A stretch of DNA of 30,778 nucleotides from the NCBI GenBank assembly GCA_964494015.1, contig CAZBQC010000005.1:1-30778 (forward strand). The letters run 5' to 3'. The DNA is from CAZBQC01 sp964494015 (GTDB lineage Bacteria; Bacillota_I; Bacilli_A; RF39; UBA660). The notes under the pieces are model-generated. The model had not been told where the DNA came from. It saw only the letters and a list, made by a program, of their open reading frames with translations, and did not search any database. Of this stretch, positions 15,204-21,916 are shown in pieces. Made by a program: the position numbers and the translations under genes. Every line of letters begins with the position of its first letter. Within the stretch, counting starts at the first letter, position 1.

Positions 15204-16514
15204 ATGAAAATTGTAACATTAGATGACGTTACTTATAATGATTATGCCTCAAATCATAAATATGGAAATTTTTATCAGACAATAGAATACGCCAACGTCA
15301 TGAAAAGATTCGGATTTAATACCCACTATATTGGTTTTAGAGATGATAATAATGCTTTAGTTGGAGCATCGTTAATTTTATATAAAAATTTTGGTATGAC
15401 CTACAAGTATGCTTATGCTCCAAGAGGTTTTTTAATTGATTACACCGATAAAGAACTAGTTAAAGAAATTGCCATTGGTTTAAAAAGATTATTAGGAAAA
15501 CAACGATTTATCTTTTTAAAAATCGATCCCCCTGTTATTCTAAACGAGTTAAATAATGATGGAAAAGTTGTCTATGCCAATAAACATGCCGAACTTATTA
15601 TTGGTACTTTAAAAAATAATGACTTTACACATTTAGGTTTTAATAATCTCTTTGAGACGATGAAACCAAGGAACAATGCTTTTGTTAAGCTAAGTCCAAA
15701 CTATCAGGAATTGTTCGAAAGTTTGGAGAAAAATGTTCGAAACCGAATTAAAAGAGCTGAAAAGATGGGTGTCGAAATCTTTAAAAATGAAGATAACTTA
15801 GATGTTACTAAGATATTTGAATTTATCAAAAAGAAACATAATCGCTCTAAAGAGTATTACCAAGAATTATATCATACTTTTGAGAAAAAAAATATGATTG
15901 ATATCTATTATTCACGTATCAATACCAAAAACTTTATTATTAGATCGCAGGAAGCATACAATAATGAACTGACCCTAAATGATAAATTAAAAGATTTAAT
16001 TCAGCAGCCAGATAGTAAGGAAAATGACAAACGAAAAGTAATTAATATGAAGATGGAATCCGACAAAGCTCTAAATAATTTTAAAAGTAATATTATTCTA
16101 GCAACCAAACTATCTAAAGAGCATCCCGAAGGAATAGTTATTGGTGGATGTATCGTCATTAAATATAAGAATGGTATTAATTTATTGATCGATGGTTTTG
16201 ATAAACAATACAGTGCTTTTAATTCTAATTACCTAATGAAATGGGAACTGATCAAAGAATATTCAGAGAAGGGGTATCAGTATTTGAATTTAAATGGTGT
16301 AACTGGAGATTTTATGACTAATAAAATGCCAAGGTATGTTGGAATGAACGATATTAAACTTGGTTATAACAGTACTATCATTCAATACATTGGTGAGTTT
16401 GACTTAGTCATTAATCCAACTATTTATAATTTGAAAGTTCGAAAAGTTCAACCTCAAAATAAACCATCTCAAGTTAATAATATTGAGAAAACTGAAAGTG
16501 AATTAAACTTTTAG
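15204..16514 (+). CDS. FemX/MurM-type lipid II aminoacyltransferase
   Basis: A 436-residue protein of the FemABX family, which uses aminoacyl-tRNA to add the first amino acid of the interpeptide side chain to lipid II at the inner membrane surface. It has the two-lobed acyltransferase pattern: first lobe with GNFYQTIEYANVMKRFGF, GASLILYK and YAPRGFLIDY; second lobe with LEKNVRNRIKRAEKMGVEI, the long charged helical arm at about 235-300, then IVIGGCIVIKYKNGINLLIDG and LNLNGVTGDF near the end. Length and arm are normal for the family. The start ATG follows GGAGGG. It has its own promoter and terminator and is the only Fem gene in the window. Which amino acid it adds cannot be told from sequence. 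Confidence 0.9.
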   Translation: MKIVTLDDVTYNDYASNHKYGNFYQTIEYANVMKRFGFNTHYIGFRDDNNALVGASLILYKNFGMTYKYAYAPRGFLIDYTDKELVKEIAIGLKRLLGKQRFIFLKIDPPVILNELNNDGKVVYANKHAELIIGTLKNNDFTHLGFNNLFETMKPRNNAFVKLSPNYQELFESLEKNVRNRIKRAEKMGVEIFKNEDNLDVTKIFEFIKKKHNRSKEYYQELYHTFEKKNMIDIYYSRINTKNFIIRSQEAYNNELTLNDKLKDLIQQPDSKENDKRKVINMKMESDKALNNFKSNIILATKLSKEHPEGIVIGGCIVIKYKNGINLLIDGFDKQYSAFNSNYLMKWELIKEYSEKGYQYLNLNGVTGDFMTNKMPRYVGMNDIKLGYNSTIIQYIGEFDLVINPTIYNLKVRKVQPQNKPSQVNNIEKTESELNF

Positions 16515-16524
16515 TCTTTTTTTT
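16491..16524 (+). terminator. Intrinsic terminator of the FemX-type gene, overlapping its stop
   Basis: A 9-bp stem ACTGAAAGT/ACTTTTAGT (one G-U pair) with loop GAATTAA, then C and eight T at 16517-16524. The stop codon TAG (16512-16514) lies inside the 3' arm. The T-run is itself one arm of a larger 14-bp palindrome at 16510-16544. Confidence 0.7.
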
Positions 16525-16530
16525 GTGCAT

Positions 16531-16553
16531 AAAAAAAGACTAAACTTCAGTCT
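16531..16553 (-). terminator. Intrinsic terminator of spo0A
   Basis: Minus strand AGACT - 7-base loop GAAGTTT - AGTCT followed by six T. The stem is short, but it starts within the stop codon and abuts the oppositely directed FemX terminator, forming a compact convergent pair. Confidence 0.55.
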
Positions 16554-17328
16554 AATGTGTTCCAGCTTTACAAAACTCCAATCTTAACTTATCAGCGACC
16601 GTGACAATGAATTCTGAATTAGTCGGTTTGGCTTTATCAATATCAACGCTGTGTCCAAAGATATCTTCCATTAACTCCCAGTTTCCTCGATTCCAACTGA
16701 CTTCAATGGCATGTCTAATAGCACGTTCCACTCGCGATACCGTCGTATTAAACTTAGTGGCAATATCCGGATATAACTCCTTGGTAATCCCACCAATAAC
16801 CTCTGGTCGATTATAGATGATACTTATTCCCTCTCTGATATATTGATATCCTTTAATATGCGAAGGAACTCCTAACTCGTGAAGAATCTTAGTAATTGAA
16901 ATCTGCAAATTGTTATAATACAAATCAATCGTTTTATTACTTTTCTTCACATTGGTTGTACAATCCATGATTTTCTTTTCCAAATCATATAACTCAAATG
17001 GTTTTAGAATAAAATAATTAACTCCATATTCTGATACTTGCCTAATGATATCCTGAGTATTATAGGAAGTCAATACAATAATCTTTTTGGATAATTCCAT
17101 TTTATTTATTTCCTCCAAGACATATAGACCATCCTTTTTCGGCATAATCAGATCCAAAATAATAACATCATAATCATTTTGATTATTACGTATTAACTTA
17201 AGACCTTCTTCTCCATCGTAAGCAACAAGTGACACCTCAATGTTGTCATGGTTGCTAAAATACTCCTTGATCATTTCCACCAACTGCGTATTATCATCTA
17301 CTACTAGTACTCGTGATTTATTTTTCAT
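16552..17328 (-). CDS. spo0A: Spo0A, master regulator of sporulation
   Basis: A 258-residue response regulator that, when phosphorylated through a phosphorelay, binds 0A boxes and switches cells into sporulation. The receiver domain (about 5-125) has the acidic pair Asp11-Asp12, the phosphoacceptor Asp59 in VIILDLIMPKKDG, Thr87-Ser88 and Lys109 in ILKPFE. The C-terminal DNA-binding domain (about 140-258) matches Spo0A closely and no other response regulator: ITKILHELGVPSHIKGYQY, GGITKELYPDIA, SRVERAIRHAIEVSWNRGN and NSEFIVTVADKL. I choose ATG 17326-17328, 6 bases after AGAGGAG; an ATG five codons earlier would place that site inside the coding region. Not next to spoIVB, unlike Bacillus. It strongly suggests a lineage with sporulation ancestry, though not that this cell sporulates. 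Confidence 0.97.
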   Translation of the reverse strand: MKNKSRVLVVDDNTQLVEMIKEYFSNHDNIEVSLVAYDGEEGLKLIRNNQNDYDVIILDLIMPKKDGLYVLEEINKMELSKKIIVLTSYNTQDIIRQVSEYGVNYFILKPFELYDLEKKIMDCTTNVKKSNKTIDLYYNNLQISITKILHELGVPSHIKGYQYIREGISIIYNRPEVIGGITKELYPDIATKFNTTVSRVERAIRHAIEVSWNRGNWELMEDIFGHSVDIDKAKPTNSEFIVTVADKLRLEFCKAGTH

Positions 17329-17367
17329 TTTTTCTCCTCTCATCCACCACTACATACTACCACGATA

Positions 17368-17389
17368 GTTATATTATATAACATGTCAA
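17368..17389 (-). promoter_or_regulatory. Perfect palindrome and TTGACA upstream of spo0A
   Basis: A 15-base perfect palindrome, GTTATAT-A-ATATAAC (17368-17382), lies about 40 bases before the spo0A start and contains a TATAAT on the minus strand. A TTGACA at 17389-17384 is only 5 bases from that TATAAT and cannot be its -35; at 17 bases the hexamer is TGTTCA. The element may be an operator covering the -10, but it could be chance in AT-rich DNA. Confidence 0.35.
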
Positions 17390-17436
17390 GAATAATGAAC
17401 AGAGATAAAAAGCACTAATTATGTCAAGGTTTGTCT

Positions 17437-17469
17437 AAAAAGAGTATCTAATGTCGATAAGAAAGACTC
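17437..17469 (-). terminator. Possible weak terminator of tpiA
   Basis: Minus strand GAGT...ACTC enclosing an imperfect stem, followed by five T. The tpiA stop TGA overlaps the first arm. The stem has mismatches, so read-through towards spo0A is possible. Confidence 0.3.
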
Positions 17470-18208
17470 AAATAATATTACTTGAGTCAAAATCGAGTTT
17501 TTTTAACAATTCAATGTACTCGTCGACATGGAGTGATGATCCACCAATTAGGTATCCATTTAAGTTAGGAAGCAGCTTTAAGTCAAGAATATTTTCTTGA
17601 TTGACGCTTCCACCATAAATAATTTTGACACTGGCATCATATTTTAAACGAATATAATTTTGAATATGAATAACCATTTCTTCAATCTCTTCATTAGTTG
17701 GTATAATATTGGTACCAATTGCCCAAACTGGTTCATAGGCAATAATAATTTTATTGATGTCTATATTATTAATTTCAATGAAAGAATCATCAAGTTGCTT
17801 TTCGATAATGGATTTAGTAAGACCTTTTTCTCGATCATTAAGTGTTTCACCAATACATAAAACAGGGGTTATGTTGGCTACTATCAAATTAGTAATCTTA
17901 CTAGCCAAATAATTTTCTTCATCAAAATATTTTCTTCTTTCACTATGGCCGACGATGGAATAATCAACACCTAAGTCTTTTAATTGAAGAGCATTAACTT
18001 CTCCCGTATAACTACCTGACTTAAAAACTGAAACATCCTGACTTCCTGTTTTAAGACCACCCTCAATGAAGTAGTTTAAATAGACAGCACTAGGACAAAA
18101 AACTAAATCTAAATTAGAGAAATTGTTAGCCTTGATCTGTTCAATATAATTAATAATATCATCCTTTGATAAATTCGATTTAAAATTAGCAATAACAACT
18201 TTCTTCAT
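17468..18208 (-). CDS. tpiA: Triosephosphate isomerase
   Basis: A 246-residue cytosolic enzyme interconverting dihydroxyacetone phosphate and glyceraldehyde 3-phosphate. Catalytic residues are Lys10 in ANFKSN (family ANWKMN), His88 in IVGHSERR and Glu159 in AYEPVWAIGT, whose last residues form the flexible loop 6. The phosphate-binding ends IIYGGSVN and LIGGSSL are present. The ATG overlaps the TGA stop of the glycosyltransferase gene in an ATGA junction, after AAAAGGA. Last gene of the pgk operon. It ends in TGA, seven residues after the usual C-terminal helix. Confidence 0.97.
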   Translation of the reverse strand: MKKVVIANFKSNLSKDDIINYIEQIKANNFSNLDLVFCPSAVYLNYFIEGGLKTGSQDVSVFKSGSYTGEVNALQLKDLGVDYSIVGHSERRKYFDEENYLASKITNLIVANITPVLCIGETLNDREKGLTKSIIEKQLDDSFIEINNIDINKIIIAYEPVWAIGTNIIPTNEEIEEMVIHIQNYIRLKYDASVKIIYGGSVNQENILDLKLLPNLNGYLIGGSSLHVDEYIELLKKLDFDSSNII

Positions 18209-19434
18209 TTGGAATTCCTTTTTAAAACACTAGAAATTTTTGAGATTAAATCAAATTTTTCCTTATTGTTTTCGATGGCTCTTCGATAAACATCTAATAC
18301 TTGTTCGGCAAAATATTTTGAACTAAATTTCTCAGCATTGATTCTAGCCTGTTTAGATAATTTTTTTACTGTTTCTGGTTCACGATAAACTTGCAATAAT
18401 TTTTCTTTATATTCTCGCTTATTGTTGAAGATATAACCATTCAAGCTATCGACCACGGTCGTATTAAAACTTTCATCATTGATACAAATGGGCATCGTTC
18501 CAGAAGCCATAGCTTCGATCACAGTAAGACCTTGAGTTTCAGTTACTGATGCCGTCACAAAGACATCGGCTAAAGAGTAGTATAACGGAATCCTACTCCA
18601 CATTACTTTACCAGTAAAAATAATCGAATTCTCTAAATGATACTTGTGAACTAAATCTTCATATTTGCTTTTATCTGGACCATCACCGACGATAACCATT
18701 TTCATATTTGGGCAACTTTTAATTAAATCCCGATGAGACTCAATTAAAAAGACAATATTTTTTTCAGCAGCAATTCTACCGACATAAAGAACGATAAAAT
18801 CTTTAGCCGTCAAGCAAAGCTCCTCTTTCAACTTCTTAATATCCGAAGCATTGACGTTTTCTCGATAGAATCGTTCAATTTCAATACCAGTCGGAATAAT
18901 ATTGATGTTACTGTCGATATTGTACTTAAACTTAAATAAATTGTAAGTTTTTTTAGTAGGAACAATAATTTCTGGTATTTTTTCATAATAAAATAAGGTT
19001 AAATACTCGACAATCTTTTTGCTGATATTATTAAAATGTCCCTTGGTAATGTAATGGACATAATCTTCATACATTGTATGATAGGTATGTACTAAAGGAA
19101 TATTAAATTGCTTAGATATAACTCGAGCACACATCCCAATTCCAAATTCAGTCTGGGAATGAATGACATCCAAATGCCATTTTCTGATTGTATTAATCAT
19201 TCTCATCGGATAGGCACCCGTTAATCGATAATCATAGATACCCGTTGGAATTCCTGGTATTTTTAAAACTCGACCATTTTCTTCAAGACTGTACTTGGTA
19301 CTACTATTGATACTCGTCGTGACAACATAGACGACATGTCCCCTTTTTTCTAAAGCTTTTTTCAACATGAAAACACTTGTCGACACCCCACTTACTTGTG
19401 GTGGATAGTTATCGCTAAACAACCCTATTCTCAT
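18205..19434 (-). CDS. GT4-family glycosyltransferase, probably diacylglycerol glucosyltransferase
   Basis: A 409-residue GT-B fold retaining glycosyltransferase. The N-terminal domain begins MRIGLFSDNYPPQVSGVSTSV and has HSQTEFGIG and HTYHTMYEDYVHY; the C-terminal domain has YVGRIAAEKN, VGDGPDKSKYE, FTGKV and the nucleotide-sugar EX7E motif in TETQGLTVIEAMASG. The HTYHTxYEDYVHY pattern is typical of bacterial 1,2-diacylglycerol 3-glucosyltransferases that make membrane glycolipids and lipoteichoic acid anchors, but other acceptors are possible. No signal peptide or transmembrane segment; a basic C-terminus (SVLKRNSK) fits peripheral membrane binding. It overlaps the upstream membrane protein gene by 20 bases and tpiA by 4. 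The ribosome binding site AAGGTGA precedes the ATG. Confidence 0.88.
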   Translation of the reverse strand: MRIGLFSDNYPPQVSGVSTSVFMLKKALEKRGHVVYVVTTSINSSTKYSLEENGRVLKIPGIPTGIYDYRLTGAYPMRMINTIRKWHLDVIHSQTEFGIGMCARVISKQFNIPLVHTYHTMYEDYVHYITKGHFNNISKKIVEYLTLFYYEKIPEIIVPTKKTYNLFKFKYNIDSNINIIPTGIEIERFYRENVNASDIKKLKEELCLTAKDFIVLYVGRIAAEKNIVFLIESHRDLIKSCPNMKMVIVGDGPDKSKYEDLVHKYHLENSIIFTGKVMWSRIPLYYSLADVFVTASVTETQGLTVIEAMASGTMPICINDESFNTTVVDSLNGYIFNNKREYKEKLLQVYREPETVKKLSKQARINAEKFSSKYFAEQVLDVYRRAIENNKEKFDLISKISSVLKRNSK

Positions 19435-20446
19435 TTTTTATTTCACCTTCCTTAGATATATAGATAAAGATTATTGCTCCTATTATCACTATCAAATAAT
19501 AAGTTATAAATCTCCAAATCAGAAGTTCTGTCCCTAAAGTTGCACCCCCAATAAAATTACCAAAAATACTCATAAAAGCAAATTCAATTCCACCAGTAGA
19601 ACCAGGTATTGGAATAAATGAGGCAATAATAAAGACATAGGCACTACCAACAATTGCTTCCATAAAATTGATACTTAAGAAGTTACCCATACTAAACAAG
19701 ATAAAGGTAGGAATACCATAATAACAAGTTAAACCTAAAAGAGTATATAAATAAGATCTTAAAAATATGCCTTTTTGTTTCTTTAAAAATTTAGCATTTT
19801 CATAAAAATTATCTAAACTATTTGAATATTTTTCTAATGTCTTCTCACGATTTTTAATTATTTTAATTTTAGAGAGAGTTTTAATCAGAAATCTCAGAGC
19901 CTTCTTAGTAAATCCCTTGGCTGTTGAAATAATTAAAAGCGCGATAGCAATGAAGGAATTAGTAGCAAAACCAATCGCAACCAAGGATTTCAAAAGCGAA
20001 TCATTATTTAAAAAGTGGAATTTCAAGTTTAATATGATAGCCACTACTCCATAGGTTACTAAAGCTAACTGATACAGAATAAAATCCTGCAGGATTACAT
20101 TTGTCCCAGTCGATACTTTAACTCCATCTTTCTTAAGCATATAGACTGTTAATGGTTGACCACCACTAGAAAAGGGTGTAACACCATTAAAAAACTGCAT
20201 AACCATCATTAATTGAAGTATTTTTTTAAATGAGAAGTCCTCATGATACTTCTTTAGTAAATTATAAATCGATAAACTACGGAAAAAATAATATAAAAAG
20301 GCAAAAGTAAGGACAATGAAGATCCACCCAACATTAACTTTGGATAAGGTAGCGATAATACTAGGAAAATCATCTTTAAGGATAAAAAACAAAACCACGA
20401 TGGTAATTATTAATAGTAGAATAGCATTCCTTTTAAGATTCTTCAT
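19415..20446 (-). CDS. Polytopic membrane protein, UPF0104/LPG-synthase transmembrane family
   Basis: A 343-residue integral membrane protein with about eight hydrophobic helices and the family landmarks VNVGWIFIVLTFAFLYYF, NGVTPFSSGGQPLTVYML and FIPIPGSTGGIEFAF. This domain is the flippase part of MprF and is also found alone (YbhN-like, AglD-like) beside lipid glycosyltransferases. The soluble lysyl-transferase domain of MprF is missing, so lipid lysinylation is not expected. Transport or supply of a glycolipid made by the next gene is a reasonable inference. I choose ATG 20444-20446; it overlaps the pgk 3' end by 14 bases. The 3' end overlaps the glycosyltransferase gene. An alternative TTG start at 20467 would add seven residues. 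Confidence 0.85.
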   Translation of the reverse strand: MKNLKRNAILLLIITIVVLFFILKDDFPSIIATLSKVNVGWIFIVLTFAFLYYFFRSLSIYNLLKKYHEDFSFKKILQLMMVMQFFNGVTPFSSGGQPLTVYMLKKDGVKVSTGTNVILQDFILYQLALVTYGVVAIILNLKFHFLNNDSLLKSLVAIGFATNSFIAIALLIISTAKGFTKKALRFLIKTLSKIKIIKNREKTLEKYSNSLDNFYENAKFLKKQKGIFLRSYLYTLLGLTCYYGIPTFILFSMGNFLSINFMEAIVGSAYVFIIASFIPIPGSTGGIEFAFMSIFGNFIGGATLGTELLIWRFITYYLIVIIGAIIFIYISKEGEIKNENRVV

Positions 20447-21635
20447 GATGAGTCTCGACCTCTTCAATTAATTCAAGTCCAGGCAATGGTTTACCTTCTA
20501 GGTATTTAAGAGTAGCTCCACCTCCGGTCGAGGCATAAGTAACACAATCTAAATAGTTGAATCTATCAAAAGCTGCCACTATATCGCCACCACCTAGTAT
20601 AGTTACTGCATCTAAATTAATTAACCTTTCAATTACTTTTTTAGTACCTACTGCGTATTTAGAATATTCATAAACTCCTAATGGTCCATTCCAAAAAATA
20701 GTTTTGGCATGCTCTAAAACACTCGAAAATAACTTGATCGTATCTGGCCCAATATCTAAACCCATTTCATTGTCTTTGATATTTTCCACCTTGACAATTC
20801 GATTAAATGACATTTCAGACATTTCTGGAGAAACGTTGGCATCAACTGGAATAACAATCTTTTCACTATATTCCTTTAGCATCCTCTTACAGAAATCGAT
20901 ACTTTCTACATCGACAATACTTTTTCCAACTTTTATTCCTTTAGCAACTAGAAAGGTAAAAGCCATCGCTCCACCAATCAGTAAGTGATCAGCTTTTTTT
21001 ACCAAGTTCTCAATTACCTTAATCTTATCACTGACTTTGGCACCACCCATAATGACGACAAATGGTCGTTCTGGATTATTAAGTTTACTTAAAAACTCAA
21101 GTTCACGAGCGATTAAAAAACCGATCCCATTGGGTAAGAACTGGCCTATTCCAACATTAGAGGCATGTTTTCGATGAATTGTTCCAAAAGCATCATTGAT
21201 AAAGATATCCCCTAAACTAGCCCAGTATTTAGCTAATTCTAAATCATTGTTACTTTCTAACTTTTTTGGAACATCTTCATAACGAGTATTTTGAATCAAT
21301 AATACTTCGCCATTTTTTAATTCATTAACTATTTTTTCTAACTTTTCACCTCTTGTATAATCACTAAAATAGACATCTTGTTCTAATAACTCACTCAATC
21401 TGACACTAACTGGATACAAGTCATTAGCTTTCTTGTCTGCTTCTTTTTCTACGGTTCTTAAATGTGATAAAAGGATCACCTTAGCCCCCTTAGATAGAGC
21501 ATATTTTATTGTTTCTAAACTCATGACGATTCTATTGTCATCGACAATCTTTCCATCTTTGATTGGAACATTAAAATCACATCTAATAATTACTTTTTTA
21601 TTACTTAATTCATAATCCGTGATACTCTTTTTCAC
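20433..21635 (-). CDS. pgk: Phosphoglycerate kinase
   Basis: A 400-residue cytosolic kinase of normal length, transferring phosphate from 1,3-bisphosphoglycerate to ADP. Motifs in order: VIIRCDFNVP at the N-terminus, LLSHLR, INDAFGTIHRKHASNVG, VVIMGGAKVSDKI, FWNGPLGVYEY, GGGDIVAAF (family usually GGGDS/T) and STGGGATLKYLEGKPLPG. The start is GTG 21633-21635, 8 bases after GGAG, with an extended -10 promoter about 35 bases upstream. First gene of a four-gene operon ending in tpiA, whose two middle genes are envelope lipid genes. Confidence 0.97.
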   Translation of the reverse strand: MKKSITDYELSNKKVIIRCDFNVPIKDGKIVDDNRIVMSLETIKYALSKGAKVILLSHLRTVEKEADKKANDLYPVSVRLSELLEQDVYFSDYTRGEKLEKIVNELKNGEVLLIQNTRYEDVPKKLESNNDLELAKYWASLGDIFINDAFGTIHRKHASNVGIGQFLPNGIGFLIARELEFLSKLNNPERPFVVIMGGAKVSDKIKVIENLVKKADHLLIGGAMAFTFLVAKGIKVGKSIVDVESIDFCKRMLKEYSEKIVIPVDANVSPEMSEMSFNRIVKVENIKDNEMGLDIGPDTIKLFSSVLEHAKTIFWNGPLGVYEYSKYAVGTKKVIERLINLDAVTILGGGDIVAAFDRFNYLDCVTYASTGGGATLKYLEGKPLPGLELIEEVETHHEES

Positions 21636-21668
21636 AATATCATCTCCAATTCATTACCTTCTTAATAA

Positions 21669-21677
21669 ATTATATCA
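21669..21677 (-). promoter_or_regulatory. Extended -10 promoter of the pgk operon
   Basis: Minus strand TATGATATAAT: -10 TATAAT (21674-21669) with the TG of an extended -10. The -35 (GTGCAA at 18 bases) is weak. Confidence 0.6.
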
Positions 21678-21742
21678 TACCTCTAATTATTTTGCACTTT
21701 TTATTACATTTGATTAAAGCAAAAAAACCGTATTTTCTATAT

Positions 21743-21774
21743 AAAAAAGAGACTATATTCTCTATAGTCTCTTT
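21743..21774 (-). terminator. Strong terminator of the rpoB-rpoC operon
   Basis: A perfect 12-bp stem AAAGAGACTATA/TATAGTCTCTTT with 5-base loop, followed on the minus strand by six T. It comes 12 bases after the stop of the small membrane protein gene, placing that gene inside the rpoBC transcript. Confidence 0.9.
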
Positions 21775-21785
21775 ATATTTTTTTA

Positions 21786-21896
21786 TTAGAATCCAATTCT
21801 TTTACCAAGGGTATTGATAAACAATAGTAAAGTTATCAACAGCAAGGTAAAAAGAATCATTATTCCTAAACCCCAGCCGCGATTATTTAACTTCAA
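21786..21896 (-). CDS. 36-residue single-helix membrane peptide behind rpoC
   Basis: Minus-strand reading frame from TTG 21894-21896 to TAA 21786-21788, encoding MKLNNRGWGLG, a hydrophobic helix of about 20 residues (IMILFTLLLITLLLFI) and NTLGKRIGF. It starts 20 bases after the rpoC stop. The start is supported by AGGGGGG 9 bases upstream; a TTG three codons earlier abuts that site and is less likely. Polar basic N-terminus, one membrane helix and basic tail are what one expects of a real small membrane protein, and it ends just before the operon terminator. I do not know its function. The KGWG/RGWG start resembles small Bacillota peptides with a prepilin-like N-terminus, which is only an impression. 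Confidence 0.65.
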   Translation of the reverse strand: MKLNNRGWGLGIMILFTLLLITLLLFINTLGKRIGF

Positions 21897-21916
21897 TTCA
21901 ATCAACCCCCCTACCT

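Noticed and set aside
17329..17343. ATG five codons upstream as spo0A start
   Set aside because: It would make AGAGGAG coding; no ribosome binding site precedes the upstream ATG.
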